Assembly: GCA_011174825.1 (NCBI GenBank)
Contig: DUEZ01000075.1
Coordinates: 104,507 to 168,506, forward strand
DNA: 64,000 nucleotides
Source of the DNA: Anaerolineae bacterium
GTDB lineage: Bacteria; Chloroflexota; Anaerolineae; Anaerolineales; E44-bin32
Direction of reading: 5' to 3'
Below, piece by piece: positions 1-9,074 of the stretch. The notes under the pieces are model-generated. The model did no database searches and was not told where the DNA came from. It was given only the letters and a program-made list of their open reading frames with translations. Within the stretch, counting starts at the first letter, position 1; each line of letters opens with the position of its first letter. Position numbers and translations under genes: made by a program.

Positions 1-1878
1 TTGTCGTAGATAAGTCGATTTGCCGCTCATGTTCGGGCCGGTTATGATCCGTACCCGCTCACTCTCTTCATAAACCGTATCATTGGGGACGAAGCGTGCA
101 CCTGAGAGGAACTCTTCCACAACGGGGTGACGGCCATCGCGGATTTCGATAATGTCCGCCTCGATGACTTCGGGTCTCACATATCCTTTTGAAGAAGCGG
201 TCTCCGCCAGGGATCCTACGACATCCAACCGTGCCAACGCACGGGCTGTACCGATGAGGCGTGAAGCATGTTCTGCCACCAACTGACATAGCTCTTTGAA
301 CAACTTACTTTCGATCTCACGGATTCGTTCCTCCGCGTTGAGGACAAGGGACTCATACTCCTTCATTTCGGGGGTGATATAGCGCTCAGCATTTACCAGC
401 GTTTGTTTGCGGATGTACTCCTCAGGAACAAGTTTGGTATTCGCTTTTGTCACTTCGATGTAGTAACCAAATACCTTGTTATATCCAACTTTGAGGTTCT
501 TGATGCCCGTCCTCTCCCGCTCCACTGATTCCAGTTGAGCGATCCAATCACGCGCCTCGCGTGATGATTCGAGGACTCCATCCAGTTCCTCAGAGTATCC
601 CTCTCGGATCACACCGACGTGGGCAAGAGTCGCCGGGGGTTCATCTGACACCGCTCGTTCCAGCAATTCACCCACATCCAAGCATGGATCGAGACTCGAT
701 GCGATCGAACCTAACGCTCCGTCAACATGTCCTCCCAATAAATCGATAATCGGGGGGAGACTTTGGATAACTATCCGCAACCCAACCAAGTCACGCGGAC
801 CCGCAACACCCGCCGCGATACGGTTGGTTAATCGCTCTAAGTCACCCAGAGCATGTAGAGCCTGCCGCAGCTCGGCCCTTAAAAGTCCTTCTAAATGTAA
901 TGTTTCGACTTGATCTTGTCGACGACGGATGCGATCCAAATCCAGCAGGGGCTTCCCTATCCACTGGCGGAGCATCCGCTTACCCATCGGCGATACCGTT
1001 GAGTCGATCACTCCTAACAACGAACCTCTCACCTCGCCCGTTCTTATGGTTTCTGTCAACTCGAGGTTTCGCCGCGTTGCCGCGTCCAATACCATGAATT
1101 CATCCAACGAGTAGGTTGAAAGACCGGTAAGCAATTGAAGTGCAGCTTGTTGTGTTTGTTTGAGGTAATCGATGATCGCACCCGCAGCACGTGAAGCAAG
1201 AGGGTGCTCTGCTAAGCCGAAACCGTCGAGCGTAACCGTTCCAAAATGATCTTTCAATGTCTCAACAGCTCGATCTTCTTCAAATTTCCAATCCGGTAAG
1301 GGAGTGAGGTGTCCATCCCATTCATTCTCAAGCAGCAGCGATTCCGGAAGGATTACTTCAGCTGGTTGAATGCGTGTCAACTCATGCCGAATAACGTTCA
1401 GCGGGATCGACGCTTTGATCTGGGTGGCTGCGAATTCACCGGTCGTGATATCGACAAAGGCTACCCCCGCGGATCCCCCATCTGTAACGACTGCCGCAAG
1501 GAAGTTATTGGAGTCGCTCGGAAGCATGTCCGGTTCAACCACCGTCCCTGGTGTAACCACCCGAACCACTTCGCGGGGGAAAAGGCCCTTCACCGGTCCA
1601 TCACCCATTTGCTCACAGATTGCTACGTGATATCCCTTTTCGATTAACCTGGCCAAGTAGCTATCGATCGCGTGGTGTGGAATGCCAGCCATCGGCACCC
1701 GATCACCCTTCGCCACATTACGCGAAGTGAGGACGATGTCTAATTCGCGAGACGTGATTTCCGCGTCTTCGTCAAAGGTCTCGTAGAAATCTCCGAGCCG
1801 GAAAAAGAGAATAGCGTCCGGATAGCGACGCTTGATTTCCAAGTATTGTTTGCGTATCGGGGTTATATTCTTACTCAT
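1..1878 (-). CDS. mutS: DNA mismatch repair protein MutS (5' part, runs off window)
   Basis: This gene is missing from the ORF track because its stop codon lies beyond the left edge. Translating the reverse strand from the ATG at 1878 gives 626 residues that end in frame at base 1. Near the N-terminus (about residues 23-35) is the MutS domain I signature LFFRLGDFYE, including the Phe-x-Glu mismatch-reading motif. The last residues contain the Walker A loop GPNMSGKST (about 614-622), so most of the ATPase domain lies outside the window. MutS recognises mispairs and starts methyl-independent or MutL-dependent repair. The start is 60 bases from a divergent ROK kinase gene. Identity is secure; only completeness is unknown. 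Confidence 0.97.
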   Translation of the reverse strand, partial: MSKNITPIRKQYLEIKRRYPDAILFFRLGDFYETFDEDAEITSRELDIVLTSRNVAKGDRVPMAGIPHHAIDSYLARLIEKGYHVAICEQMGDGPVKGLFPREVVRVVTPGTVVEPDMLPSDSNNFLAAVVTDGGSAGVAFVDITTGEFAATQIKASIPLNVIRHELTRIQPAEVILPESLLLENEWDGHLTPLPDWKFEEDRAVETLKDHFGTVTLDGFGLAEHPLASRAAGAIIDYLKQTQQAALQLLTGLSTYSLDEFMVLDAATRRNLELTETIRTGEVRGSLLGVIDSTVSPMGKRMLRQWIGKPLLDLDRIRRRQDQVETLHLEGLLRAELRQALHALGDLERLTNRIAAGVAGPRDLVGLRIVIQSLPPIIDLLGGHVDGALGSIASSLDPCLDVGELLERAVSDEPPATLAHVGVIREGYSEELDGVLESSREARDWIAQLESVERERTGIKNLKVGYNKVFGYYIEVTKANTKLVPEEYIRKQTLVNAERYITPEMKEYESLVLNAEERIREIESKLFKELCQLVAEHASRLIGTARALARLDVVGSLAETASSKGYVRPEVIEADIIEIRDGRHPVVEEFLSGARFVPNDTVYEESERVRIITGPNMSGKSTYLRQ

Positions 1879-1925
1879 CACAAATCATTCTAAGCTGAGG
1901 CATGCCAAACATCAAGCCTATATGA

Positions 1926-1938
1926 TATACTCCTCGCA
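1926..1938 (+). promoter_or_regulatory. -10 element giving a probable leaderless start for the ROK gene
   Basis: TATACT at 1926-1931 sits six bases before the ATG at 1938. The expected transcription start therefore falls on or next to the initiation codon. No Shine-Dalgarno sequence is visible in the intervening tcctcgc. The -35 region is poor. Confidence 0.45.
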
Positions 1939-2885
1939 TGGCTCAGTTTATCGCTGTCGACCTCGGAGGAACCAACATCCGAGTTGCCTATTTCCCCAAG
2001 GCGGAACTTCCACCATCAACCCAAAGTAAAACACCGACTCATGCATCCGAAGGCCCTGACGCAGTGATCGAGCGACTGTGCCAAGCTATCGACGAGCAAT
2101 TGCCAACAGATCAATCGGATTTATCCATTGGTATCGGTGCGCCAGGCCCATTAGATCCCAGACATGGTCTGGTGCTCAAGGCGGTCAACCTGCCTGGTTG
2201 GGAAATGATCCCGCTTAAATCGATCCTTGAAACGCGATTTGTTTGTCCAGTTTTCGTAGGTAATGATGCGAATCTCGCCGCACTTGGTGAATGGCGTTTC
2301 GGCGCCGGACAGGGCACATCCGATCTAATCTACCTGACGATCAGCACCGGAATCGGCGGTGGTGTTATTATTGATGGCAAGCTTCTCGTTGGCAATTGGG
2401 GTTTGGGCGCTGAATTGGGTCATATGACAGTCGATCCCAATGGCCCAATCTGTAGTTGCGGTAAACATGGACATTTGGAAGCCGTCGCCTCCGGCCCCGC
2501 TATCGCCAGGAGAGCGATGGCCAGGATTGAAGCAGGAGAATTCTCCAGCCTGACCGATCAATTAAAAACCAGCGGATCTCTGACCGCCGTGGATGTTGGT
2601 GATGCGGCACAAGCTGGTGACCCACTGGCATGTGAAGTGATTGAAGAAGCAGCTGAGTACATCGGTCGTCATATGGCAGATTTGGCCCACGCGTTCAATC
2701 CAGAAATATTTGTGATCGGGGGTGGTGTCTCACAATTAGGACCGCTATTATTTAAACCTATCGAACGCGCTGTTGAAGCCAATGTCATGAGCCTGGCCTA
2801 TATGATGAATCTGCAAATCTCTCCAGCAGCCCTTGGCGACGACGCTGGCCTTATCGGAGCCATGGTCCTCGCTAGTCAAGAATGA
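1938..2885 (+). CDS. ROK family sugar kinase (glucokinase-like)
   Basis: This 315-residue cytoplasmic kinase has the ROK layout: a phosphate-binding DLGGTN at residues 8-13, a GNDAN segment before the sugar site, an STGIGGG loop, and a zinc motif preceded by ELGH. Family members phosphorylate glucose, N-acetyl sugars or act as NagC-type repressors; no HTH domain is present, so a kinase is expected. The zinc motif reads CSCGKHGHLE, with His where the usual CxCGxxGCxE has a third Cys. The stop overlaps the next start by ATGA, so it is probably cotranscribed with the ABC importer and may phosphorylate a substrate that enters through it (inference). Substrate is not determinable from sequence. 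Confidence 0.85.
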   Translation: MAQFIAVDLGGTNIRVAYFPKAELPPSTQSKTPTHASEGPDAVIERLCQAIDEQLPTDQSDLSIGIGAPGPLDPRHGLVLKAVNLPGWEMIPLKSILETRFVCPVFVGNDANLAALGEWRFGAGQGTSDLIYLTISTGIGGGVIIDGKLLVGNWGLGAELGHMTVDPNGPICSCGKHGHLEAVASGPAIARRAMARIEAGEFSSLTDQLKTSGSLTAVDVGDAAQAGDPLACEVIEEAAEYIGRHMADLAHAFNPEIFVIGGGVSQLGPLLFKPIERAVEANVMSLAYMMNLQISPAALGDDAGLIGAMVLASQE

Positions 2886-4471
2886 AACTCCATCAAATAC
2901 CACTGCTCATCATCCTCTCTGTTATCTTGGTCTCGATCGCAACAGCCTGTTCTATTGGTGACGAAAAAACTTCAACCTTAGTTTATGGATTAACCCTCTC
3001 CCCCTCAGGGATTGACCCCCATCTTAACGCTTCCTCGGAGCTTGGTATCCCGCTCGCATCTGTTTATGACACGTTAGTGTTTCGTGATCCCGAGACAGGT
3101 GAGTTTGTCCCTGGTCTCTCAGAGGATTGGGCGATCTCACCCGATGGCCTCAAATACACCTTCTACCTTCGACGCGATGTGACCTTCCACGACGGCACCC
3201 CGTTTAATGCTCATGCAGTGAAAGCCAATTTGGACTATGTGATGAATCCTGACCATCACTCTCAGAAAGCTCTCTTCATGCTTGGTTCTCTCCAGGAAGT
3301 TGAAATCATCGATGACTTCACAGTCGCGCTACACCTCGTTGAACCTTTCGCACCATTACTCGATTCCCTTTCCGATGTCTACCTAGGTATGGCGTCCCCA
3401 ACGGCTCTTGAGACCTGGGGACCTACCGAGTATCAATTCCATCAGGTCGGCACAGGGCCCTATCGTTTTGATGAATATATTCCTAATGACAAGATCACCC
3501 TCTCCCGCAACCCGGATTACGCATGGGCACCATCGATTTATAGAAACTCAACAGCTAAAATAGAGACCATCGTTTTCCATTTTTACGAAGATCCATCTAC
3601 TCGTGCGATAGCCCTTGAGAGTGGCGAGGTGGATATCGTTGGCGAAATCCTACCTCATGACGCGAATCGATTCGCCGTCAGCTCTGATTTCAACCTCTAC
3701 CCAATACCCATCCCGGGCCAACCGATGCAATTCTTTTTCAACACTCATCGAGAACCGACAGATGATGTACGCGTGAGGCTAGCGTTGATGTACGCTGTCA
3801 ATCGACCTCAAGCAGTGAAGACCATCTTCGATGTATATTCACCCGTTGCTCAAAGCCCGTTCTTGGCAAGCTCTTTTGATCTTGAACCTCAAGAATCCTT
3901 CCCGGCATATGATCCTGACACAGCTGCTGCGTTATTGGATGAATCTGGATGGAAAATAACCGGCCATGATAACATTCGAAGCTTAAATGGTGTCCCTTTA
4001 GAGCTCCACATCGTCGCCCCATCCTGGGGATCCAATCCTGAAATGGCGCAATTGATCCAAGCGGATTGGGAGGCGATCGGTGCTCACGTTACATTGGAGA
4101 TCGCGCCTGGATTCGGACCGCTTAAAGAAGCACAAACGAACGGAGAATATCACGCGATCGGCATTAATTTCTTCGGGACAGATCCGGACTTATTGCGCTC
4201 TTTCTACACCAGCACAGGACTTTACAACTGGTCGGGATTTGAGGATCCAGAATTGGATCAACTTCTGAACCGAGCCTCTCAAATACCGCTCGATCTTGAA
4301 TCACGATTAACGCTCTATGAAGAATTTTCTTCTCGGGTGCGAGAGGAAGCCTTGGTTCTACCTATACGCAATTATGTCAATCTCGTCGTGGTCAGCAATC
4401 GAATAGAAGGGTTGCATTTTTCTGCACAAGGATGGTATCCAATTCTGATCGACCTTCAAATGGCGCCTTAG
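2882..4471 (+). CDS. ABC transporter substrate-binding lipoprotein, SBP_bac_5 (oligopeptide/nickel) family
   Basis: The 529-residue product starts with a hydrophobic signal ending in a lipobox-like IATAC, so it should be anchored to the outer face of the membrane. The body matches family 5 solute-binding proteins (DppA/OppA/NikA type), with the DPHLN opening, an early 'VYDTLVFRDPETGEFVPGL' stretch and the LSEDWAISPDGLKYTFYLR block. These proteins bind peptides, nickel chelates or oligosaccharides. It begins inside the ROK stop codon and runs into the first permease with a 40-base overlap, so the four genes form one transcription unit. The ligand is unknown; a sugar-derived compound would fit the ROK neighbour. 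Confidence 0.88.
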   Translation: MKLHQIPLLIILSVILVSIATACSIGDEKTSTLVYGLTLSPSGIDPHLNASSELGIPLASVYDTLVFRDPETGEFVPGLSEDWAISPDGLKYTFYLRRDVTFHDGTPFNAHAVKANLDYVMNPDHHSQKALFMLGSLQEVEIIDDFTVALHLVEPFAPLLDSLSDVYLGMASPTALETWGPTEYQFHQVGTGPYRFDEYIPNDKITLSRNPDYAWAPSIYRNSTAKIETIVFHFYEDPSTRAIALESGEVDIVGEILPHDANRFAVSSDFNLYPIPIPGQPMQFFFNTHREPTDDVRVRLALMYAVNRPQAVKTIFDVYSPVAQSPFLASSFDLEPQESFPAYDPDTAAALLDESGWKITGHDNIRSLNGVPLELHIVAPSWGSNPEMAQLIQADWEAIGAHVTLEIAPGFGPLKEAQTNGEYHAIGINFFGTDPDLLRSFYTSTGLYNWSGFEDPELDQLLNRASQIPLDLESRLTLYEEFSSRVREEALVLPIRNYVNLVVVSNRIEGLHFSAQGWYPILIDLQMAP

Positions 4472-5391
4472 CCACCGTTAGTCGACGGGTCATAGAAGGT
4501 GTGCTCACCGCTTGGGCCGCGGTCAGTCTGACGTTTTTTGCCTTACGCCTCATCGCTGGCGATCCAGTCGCCAGCCTCCTCTCACAAGGCCTCGCTTCTC
4601 CCGATCAGGTTGAGAATCTCCGAAGGTCCTTAGGCTTAGATGCACCTTTACTCATTCAATATCTCAAGTTCCTCAGTGGTCTCTTCCGTGGGGATCTCGG
4701 GACATCCCTCTACACAAGTCGCCCTGTAGGCACTGTTATCGCAGAGCAACTTCCGGCAACGGCTCAGCTTGCTCTCACCGGACTTGGTTTCGCACTTCTC
4801 ATCGGACTGACTCTGGGCGTGATTTCAGCATGGAAGGAAGAGACTTCCCTGGGACAATTCGCGGCGAGCACTGCAGGACTTGCCACAGCGCTGCCAGTAG
4901 CATTTACAGGCATTCTTGGATTGATTTTGTATCGACAGATCTTAGGGGTAATGCCGATCCTCGGCCATGACGTGGTCAGACGTCTTATCCTTCCCGCATC
5001 CCTCCTTGGTTTTGCTTCAGCTGGAGCGATCGCTCGTGTCGTTCAGGCCAGTCTAAAAGAGACGATGAAAGGACCTTACATCTTGGCCGCCCGAGCGAGG
5101 GGAATCGGGCACGGTTTCCGCTTATTATGGCATGCACTGCGACCTGCATTGCCACCCGTTGTTTCCTTAACGGCGTTGGAGGCAGCGTTTTTATTCGCCG
5201 GAACAGTGGTAACAGAAACGGTATTCTCTAGACCAGGTCTCGGTCGTCTTTTAGTCACATCCATCCTTCAGGGTGATTATCCAATCGCGCAAGGATTAGT
5301 CGCCTTGGCTGCGATGTTCTATACAACCAGTCACATGCTTGCCGACATCCTTGCCTTTACGATCGATCCTCGGCTGCGGAGGGTGACATGA
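4432..5391 (+). CDS. ABC transporter permease, DppB/OppB family
   Basis: This 319-residue integral membrane protein has the DppB-type N-terminus (LRLIAGDPV, then the SLGLDAPL-IQYL-F segment), several hydrophobic segments and the cytoplasmic EAA loop region around 'ILAARARGIG', where the ATPase docks. It forms a heterodimeric channel with the following permease. The chosen ATG overlaps the preceding lipoprotein gene by 40 bases; starts further in would cut into the first transmembrane segment. No ATP-binding subunit is encoded nearby. Confidence 0.88.
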   Translation: MVSNSDRPSNGALATVSRRVIEGVLTAWAAVSLTFFALRLIAGDPVASLLSQGLASPDQVENLRRSLGLDAPLLIQYLKFLSGLFRGDLGTSLYTSRPVGTVIAEQLPATAQLALTGLGFALLIGLTLGVISAWKEETSLGQFAASTAGLATALPVAFTGILGLILYRQILGVMPILGHDVVRRLILPASLLGFASAGAIARVVQASLKETMKGPYILAARARGIGHGFRLLWHALRPALPPVVSLTALEAAFLFAGTVVTETVFSRPGLGRLLVTSILQGDYPIAQGLVALAAMFYTTSHMLADILAFTIDPRLRRVT

Positions 5392-6176
5392 GGCATCACC
5401 TGTCCGTGTTCTTATCCATTGGTTGGTTGCTTCTCGTTTTTGGGATGAGTATTGTTGTTCCGATGATCTCGGATACGAATCCACGGCAACCAGTGTCCGA
5501 ACCCCTGTTGTCTCCCGCGCAACATCCCCCATTGGGAACGGACGCTTTAGGGCGAGATGTATGGACCAGGATCGTCCATGGAGGTCGCATCAGCCCGGGC
5601 GCCTCTCTTGTCGCAACGATCATCACCGTTCTCGTTGGCGGGATTGCGGGTCTGATCGCTTCTTCGATGGGAGGATGGCTTGATCGAGTGATCGTGTGGC
5701 TCTCAAATTCCTTCCTCGCCATCCCCGGCCTGCTCCTCGCGATGCTGCTCGTCGCCGCGATGGGGCCTAGGCTCTTGACTGTGATCCTCGCCGTAGGATT
5801 TGGAGCCGCTCCAGGCTTTGTGCGACTTTCGCGTACGGTCTTCCTCCAAATCCGAGAGCAGAACTATGTGACCGCTTCGATCGCGCTCGGTGCCAACCGT
5901 TCATGGATTGCTAGCCATCATATATTGCCTAATACAAAGAATCAGTTGCTCTCACTTGCAACGACCCACTACGCCTGGGCATTCATGGGTACAACGACCT
6001 TGACATTCCTTGGTCTCGCCGGTGACCCATCGATTCCAGAATGGGGTGTCATGCTCAATGCTGGTCGAGCACACATCATCGATGCCCCTTGGTTGGCCTT
6101 GTTGCCTGGATGTGCGATCAGCCTGACCATCCTCGCTGTCCATCGCTTGGGCGCGTGGCTTTCAGAGATGGAATAG
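5388..6176 (+). CDS. ABC transporter permease, DppC/OppC family
   Basis: The 262-residue product carries the DppC hallmarks HPPLGTDALGRDVWTRIVHGGR after the first membrane helix and the EAA-like segment TASIALGANRSWIASHHILPN. It pairs with the upstream DppB-like protein. Start and upstream stop overlap in an ATGA. It is the last gene of the unit: after it come 259 bases with a palindromic repeat and then a convergent gene, so the two ATPases this family needs must be encoded elsewhere. Confidence 0.88.
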   Translation: MRHHLSVFLSIGWLLLVFGMSIVVPMISDTNPRQPVSEPLLSPAQHPPLGTDALGRDVWTRIVHGGRISPGASLVATIITVLVGGIAGLIASSMGGWLDRVIVWLSNSFLAIPGLLLAMLLVAAMGPRLLTVILAVGFGAAPGFVRLSRTVFLQIREQNYVTASIALGANRSWIASHHILPNTKNQLLSLATTHYAWAFMGTTTLTFLGLAGDPSIPEWGVMLNAGRAHIIDAPWLALLPGCAISLTILAVHRLGAWLSEME

Positions 6177-6317
6177 GCTAGACAGCACCCTTCAACATGT
6201 AACTTCGAATCAGCAATACCAACTTGTATAAATATCATCGTAGGGTCAATTGTGAGTGGGCTTTATCGACAGGCTAAATATAAATGAAAAACAATCTCCA
6301 AATCGGACAACACGAAT

Positions 6318-6386
6318 GTAGGGGCAATTCACCGTTCGTACCGCGAGAACCGGCAGGCCGGTGCGAGACGGTATGAATTGCCCCTT
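6318..6386. repeat. Palindromic intergenic repeat, family R1 (copy 1)
   Basis: GTAGGGGCAATTCA at the left is mirrored by TGAATTGCCCCT at the right, around a GC-rich middle that contains ccgttcg and gcgagacgg. A longer copy with the same ends lies at 16381-16475. It has no coding capacity and looks like a short palindromic or MITE-like element. It sits in the gap between the DppC-like gene and the 3' end of miaA. Confidence 0.8.
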
Positions 6387-6435
6387 CATCTCTAGTGGAT
6401 GATTTGTATTCTATCCCGATACCTTAGTTACAGAA

Positions 6436-7362
6436 TTAGCCCCTAAGCCAAGTTCTAATCAAGCTCTCTACGCTATCGATGACATCGTCTCGAACATCGA
6501 ACCAATGGATCCGATCGTCATCCTGCTTAAACCAATTCGATTGACGGCGCACAAATTGCCTGGTCGCTTTTCGCATTTGATGTATTGCTTCATCCAAACT
6601 GATCAATCCCCTCAGGTGATCGGCGATCTGACGGTACCCGATGGCGGTCATCGCTGGCAGATCTGGAGCATAACCTCGTTCAAGCAGTTCTCCTACTTCA
6701 TCAATGAAACCCGCATCCAACATCGCGTCGATCCGGGTATCGATTCGAGCATAGAGTTCCGGTCTTGGCAATTTAAGGCCAACACGTAGAGTTTGGTAGG
6801 GTGGAGGTTGATTGGACCGCTGTTGGCTGGGTGGAAAACCGGTAATGTGGTAAATCTCAAGAGCTCGGACGACGCGACGGACATTTCGATGATCAATTTT
6901 GGCCGCACTTGTGGGATCAATCTCCTCAAGCTGCTCATGTAAGGCCACGGAACCGTGCTCTTCAGCATAGTTTTCCAACCTCTGACGCAGAGATGGGTCA
7001 CCTGATTTAGGCGGTGGAATCCATCCTTCTAAGATGGCGGTCACATATTGACCCGTGCCCCCAACCAACATCGGAAGCCGACCACGTTGATGTATCGCAT
7101 GGATAACATCCATCGCTTCGCGTCGGTAAATCGCCAGGCTCCATGGTTGGTCAGGATCTGTGACATCGATCAAGTGATGCGGAATATGAGACCGTACCTC
7201 CTTCAAGGGCTTATCCGTTCCGATATCCATACCACGGTAGAGCAACCTGGAGTCGGCAGATACGATCTCACCCCCCAATCTTTCTGCCAAACAGATTGAG
7301 ATCTCGGTCTTTCCGACCGCGGTGGGGCCAACAATGGCCACAAGAGGATCTTCCTGCGTCAC
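6436..7362 (-). CDS. miaA: tRNA dimethylallyltransferase
   Basis: MiaA transfers a dimethylallyl group to N6 of A37 in tRNAs that read UNN codons. The 308-residue product has the P-loop GPTAVGKT (12-19), the SADSRLLYRGMDIGTDKP block, the VGGTGQYV motif and the C-terminal ATRQFVRRQSNWFKQD segment, all typical of the family, at the usual length. The start codon is GTG (bases 7362-7360) and overlaps the yraN stop as GTGA, so the two genes are translationally coupled. Confidence 0.96.
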   Translation of the reverse strand: MTQEDPLVAIVGPTAVGKTEISICLAERLGGEIVSADSRLLYRGMDIGTDKPLKEVRSHIPHHLIDVTDPDQPWSLAIYRREAMDVIHAIHQRGRLPMLVGGTGQYVTAILEGWIPPPKSGDPSLRQRLENYAEEHGSVALHEQLEEIDPTSAAKIDHRNVRRVVRALEIYHITGFPPSQQRSNQPPPYQTLRVGLKLPRPELYARIDTRIDAMLDAGFIDEVGELLERGYAPDLPAMTAIGYRQIADHLRGLISLDEAIHQMRKATRQFVRRQSNWFKQDDDRIHWFDVRDDVIDSVESLIRTWLRG

Positions 7363-7736
7363 GTTATGTCCCGCTCCCCATTCACTGCATCGATGTAGTG
7401 CTCCAATCTTTCCACACCACCTAAGCGATCACGATCGATGGCGATGACATCAATACGCCAGAGAACATCGATGAGATCTTGATCTGAAAGATAAGCCATG
7501 GCCGATCGCTGTAATCGACGGCGCTTTGCTGCCGTAATACTCTCTTCGGGCCACCCGAAATCCTTGCTTGTACGTGTTTTGACCTCCACAAAGACAACCG
7601 TCTCCCCGTCCTGAGCCACCAGATCCACCTCCCCCTCTTGTGTTCGCCAGTTCCGAGCGAGAATCTGGTAGCCCTTGGCTTCAAGATACTTAGAAGCGAT
7701 CTCCTCACCCCATGCCCCGATATGATGACTCTTCAT
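7359..7736 (-). CDS. YraN/UPF0102 family nuclease-fold protein
   Basis: This 125-residue protein carries the UPF0102 signature: GAWGEEIASKYLEAKGY near the N-terminus, then NWRTQEGEVDLVAQDG and VVFVEVKTR. These place it in the PD-(D/E)xK nuclease-like fold (E...D...ExK). Its cellular role is poorly known in the family; involvement with Holliday-like DNA has been suggested. It is the first gene of a two-gene unit with miaA. Confidence 0.93.
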   Translation of the reverse strand: MKSHHIGAWGEEIASKYLEAKGYQILARNWRTQEGEVDLVAQDGETVVFVEVKTRTSKDFGWPEESITAAKRRRLQRSAMAYLSDQDLIDVLWRIDVIAIDRDRLGGVERLEHYIDAVNGERDIT

Positions 7737-8330
7737 TGCTCCCTATCCCACGATACTGAGGAAGAACAAGGTCGAGACCCTTAACTCTCTGTCTCGATGC
7801 CGATGATAATCCTAGCCCCGCAAAGGAAAGGCGTCAAGCAAGCTCCTTTGAGACGAAATTCGCGGCAGTATGAAGGTGTAAAAACCGCGCGAACATAGAC
7901 CTGCGGTTTGATACCCACCACAAAGCTTGCTAAGGGGATCATGACGTAGGGTTCAGTATGAACCCCGTTTCATGTCCTTCTGAGCCGGAGCAAAGCGGAG
8001 GCGAAGAATCCCAAGGATGATTCGAGTTCATAGGTATCATCATAGGGATCCTTCGCTTCGCTCAGGATGACATTAAAAAGTGAAGATAACCTGAAACTAT
8101 CTTGTTTAGAGATTAACTATTCAGAGGGTTACTTTAATCGACCCTCTAGCAGCCTTCACTCTACACTCGTTCCTCAACCTCAACGCAGGGCTCGGTACTG
8201 GCAGGCTTCGTGGGGAGACCACCACTCAAATCCAAACAGCACGACAAGTCAGGAGATCGTCGAATTTTCTATTCCCTTTTCTGAAAATCTTGTGCTAGAC
8301 TGGCAGAACCACTCAAGGGAGCACTGTAAC
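7737..8330. other. Non-coding stretch upstream of the cNMP-binding gene
   Basis: The ORF track extends the downstream gene to 8067, but the part before 8331 has no family similarity and lies partly in repeat sequence. Apart from the R4 repeat at 7972-8072 I see no gene or RNA here. Confidence 0.5.
7972..8072. repeat. Palindromic intergenic repeat, family R4 (copy 1)
   Basis: The left end TGTCCTTCTGAG is mirrored by CTCAGGATGACAT. Inside are gcgaagaatcccaaggatg and atagggatccttcgc, again in opposite orientation. The same nested layout is found at 43148-43252, and shorter pieces occur at 22686, 36383, 43379 and 49121. Confidence 0.75.
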
Positions 8331-8861
8331 ATGAGCCACGCGGGGATGCTGAGACAGGCGGACATTTTCCAAGACCTCACTCCTGAACAGATCGAGCGGA
8401 TCGCATCGATTTGTGAGGAGAAACGCTACAGTGTAGGTGAGCTGGTCTTTGAAGAGAAATCTTCCAGCGATGAGCTGTATATCATCGCCCGTGGGCAAGT
8501 AGAAATCCTCGTTGACCCTGCATTGGTGAGCGATCGCATAGACGCCCCTAGTCGTCCGTCTACGATCGCTATCCTTCGCAGAGGTCAATCGTTTGGCGAA
8601 ATGGCCCTCGTCGATCGAGGTTTGCGCTCAGCGAGTGCTCGTTGTGCAAGTCCAGAAACACGCTTGATCATCATCCCTCGTGAAGAATTGATGAGGATCT
8701 GCGACGACGATCCGGTTCTGGGCTATCGTTTGATGTACAACCTGGCAGCCGATCTGGCGCTTAAAATTCGCGGCTCCGGTCTTATGATTCGTGAAAAACT
8801 GCTTTATTCAGGACGAGAGGAGGGATCCCCAAGCGGGAACATGCCGAGTCGAGAAGAATAA
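8331..8861 (+). CDS. Cyclic nucleotide-binding domain protein without DNA-binding domain
   Basis: I start the gene at the ATG at 8331, which has caaggga about 12 bases upstream; the longer track ORF adds residues with no family match. The 176-residue product is essentially one CAP_ED/cNMP-binding beta-roll: IFQDLTPEQIERIA, an LYIIARGQVEI strand, and a phosphate-cassette-like FGEMALVDRGLRSASA with the expected Glu, Arg and Ser. No helix-turn-helix follows; the C-terminus is a helix and a polar tail. It may be a stand-alone sensor or a partner subunit. Ligand and target are unknown. Confidence 0.82.
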   Translation: MSHAGMLRQADIFQDLTPEQIERIASICEEKRYSVGELVFEEKSSSDELYIIARGQVEILVDPALVSDRIDAPSRPSTIAILRRGQSFGEMALVDRGLRSASARCASPETRLIIIPREELMRICDDDPVLGYRLMYNLAADLALKIRGSGLMIREKLLYSGREEGSPSGNMPSREE

Positions 8862-9074
8862 AAAGTATTTGTCTCTGGATCATTCCTAATTCGTCATCCA
8901 ATCAACAGAATTACAAAATGGGTCATGGCCGTATTCGTGCCAATCAACCACCTAGCATTGACAACCTTAAAAGCTATGATAAATTATTATCTAAGTTACT
9001 GTGAATGAGATAGAAAACTGCATATGATCAAAACGAAACGTTCACTTGTCTCAACTTTGTACTGGTGTTACTGG

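Noticed and set aside
8067-8330. N-terminal extension of the cNMP-binding protein
   Set aside because: Translation of this part has no domain character, begins in repeat R4, and a ribosome-binding site fits the internal ATG at 8331.
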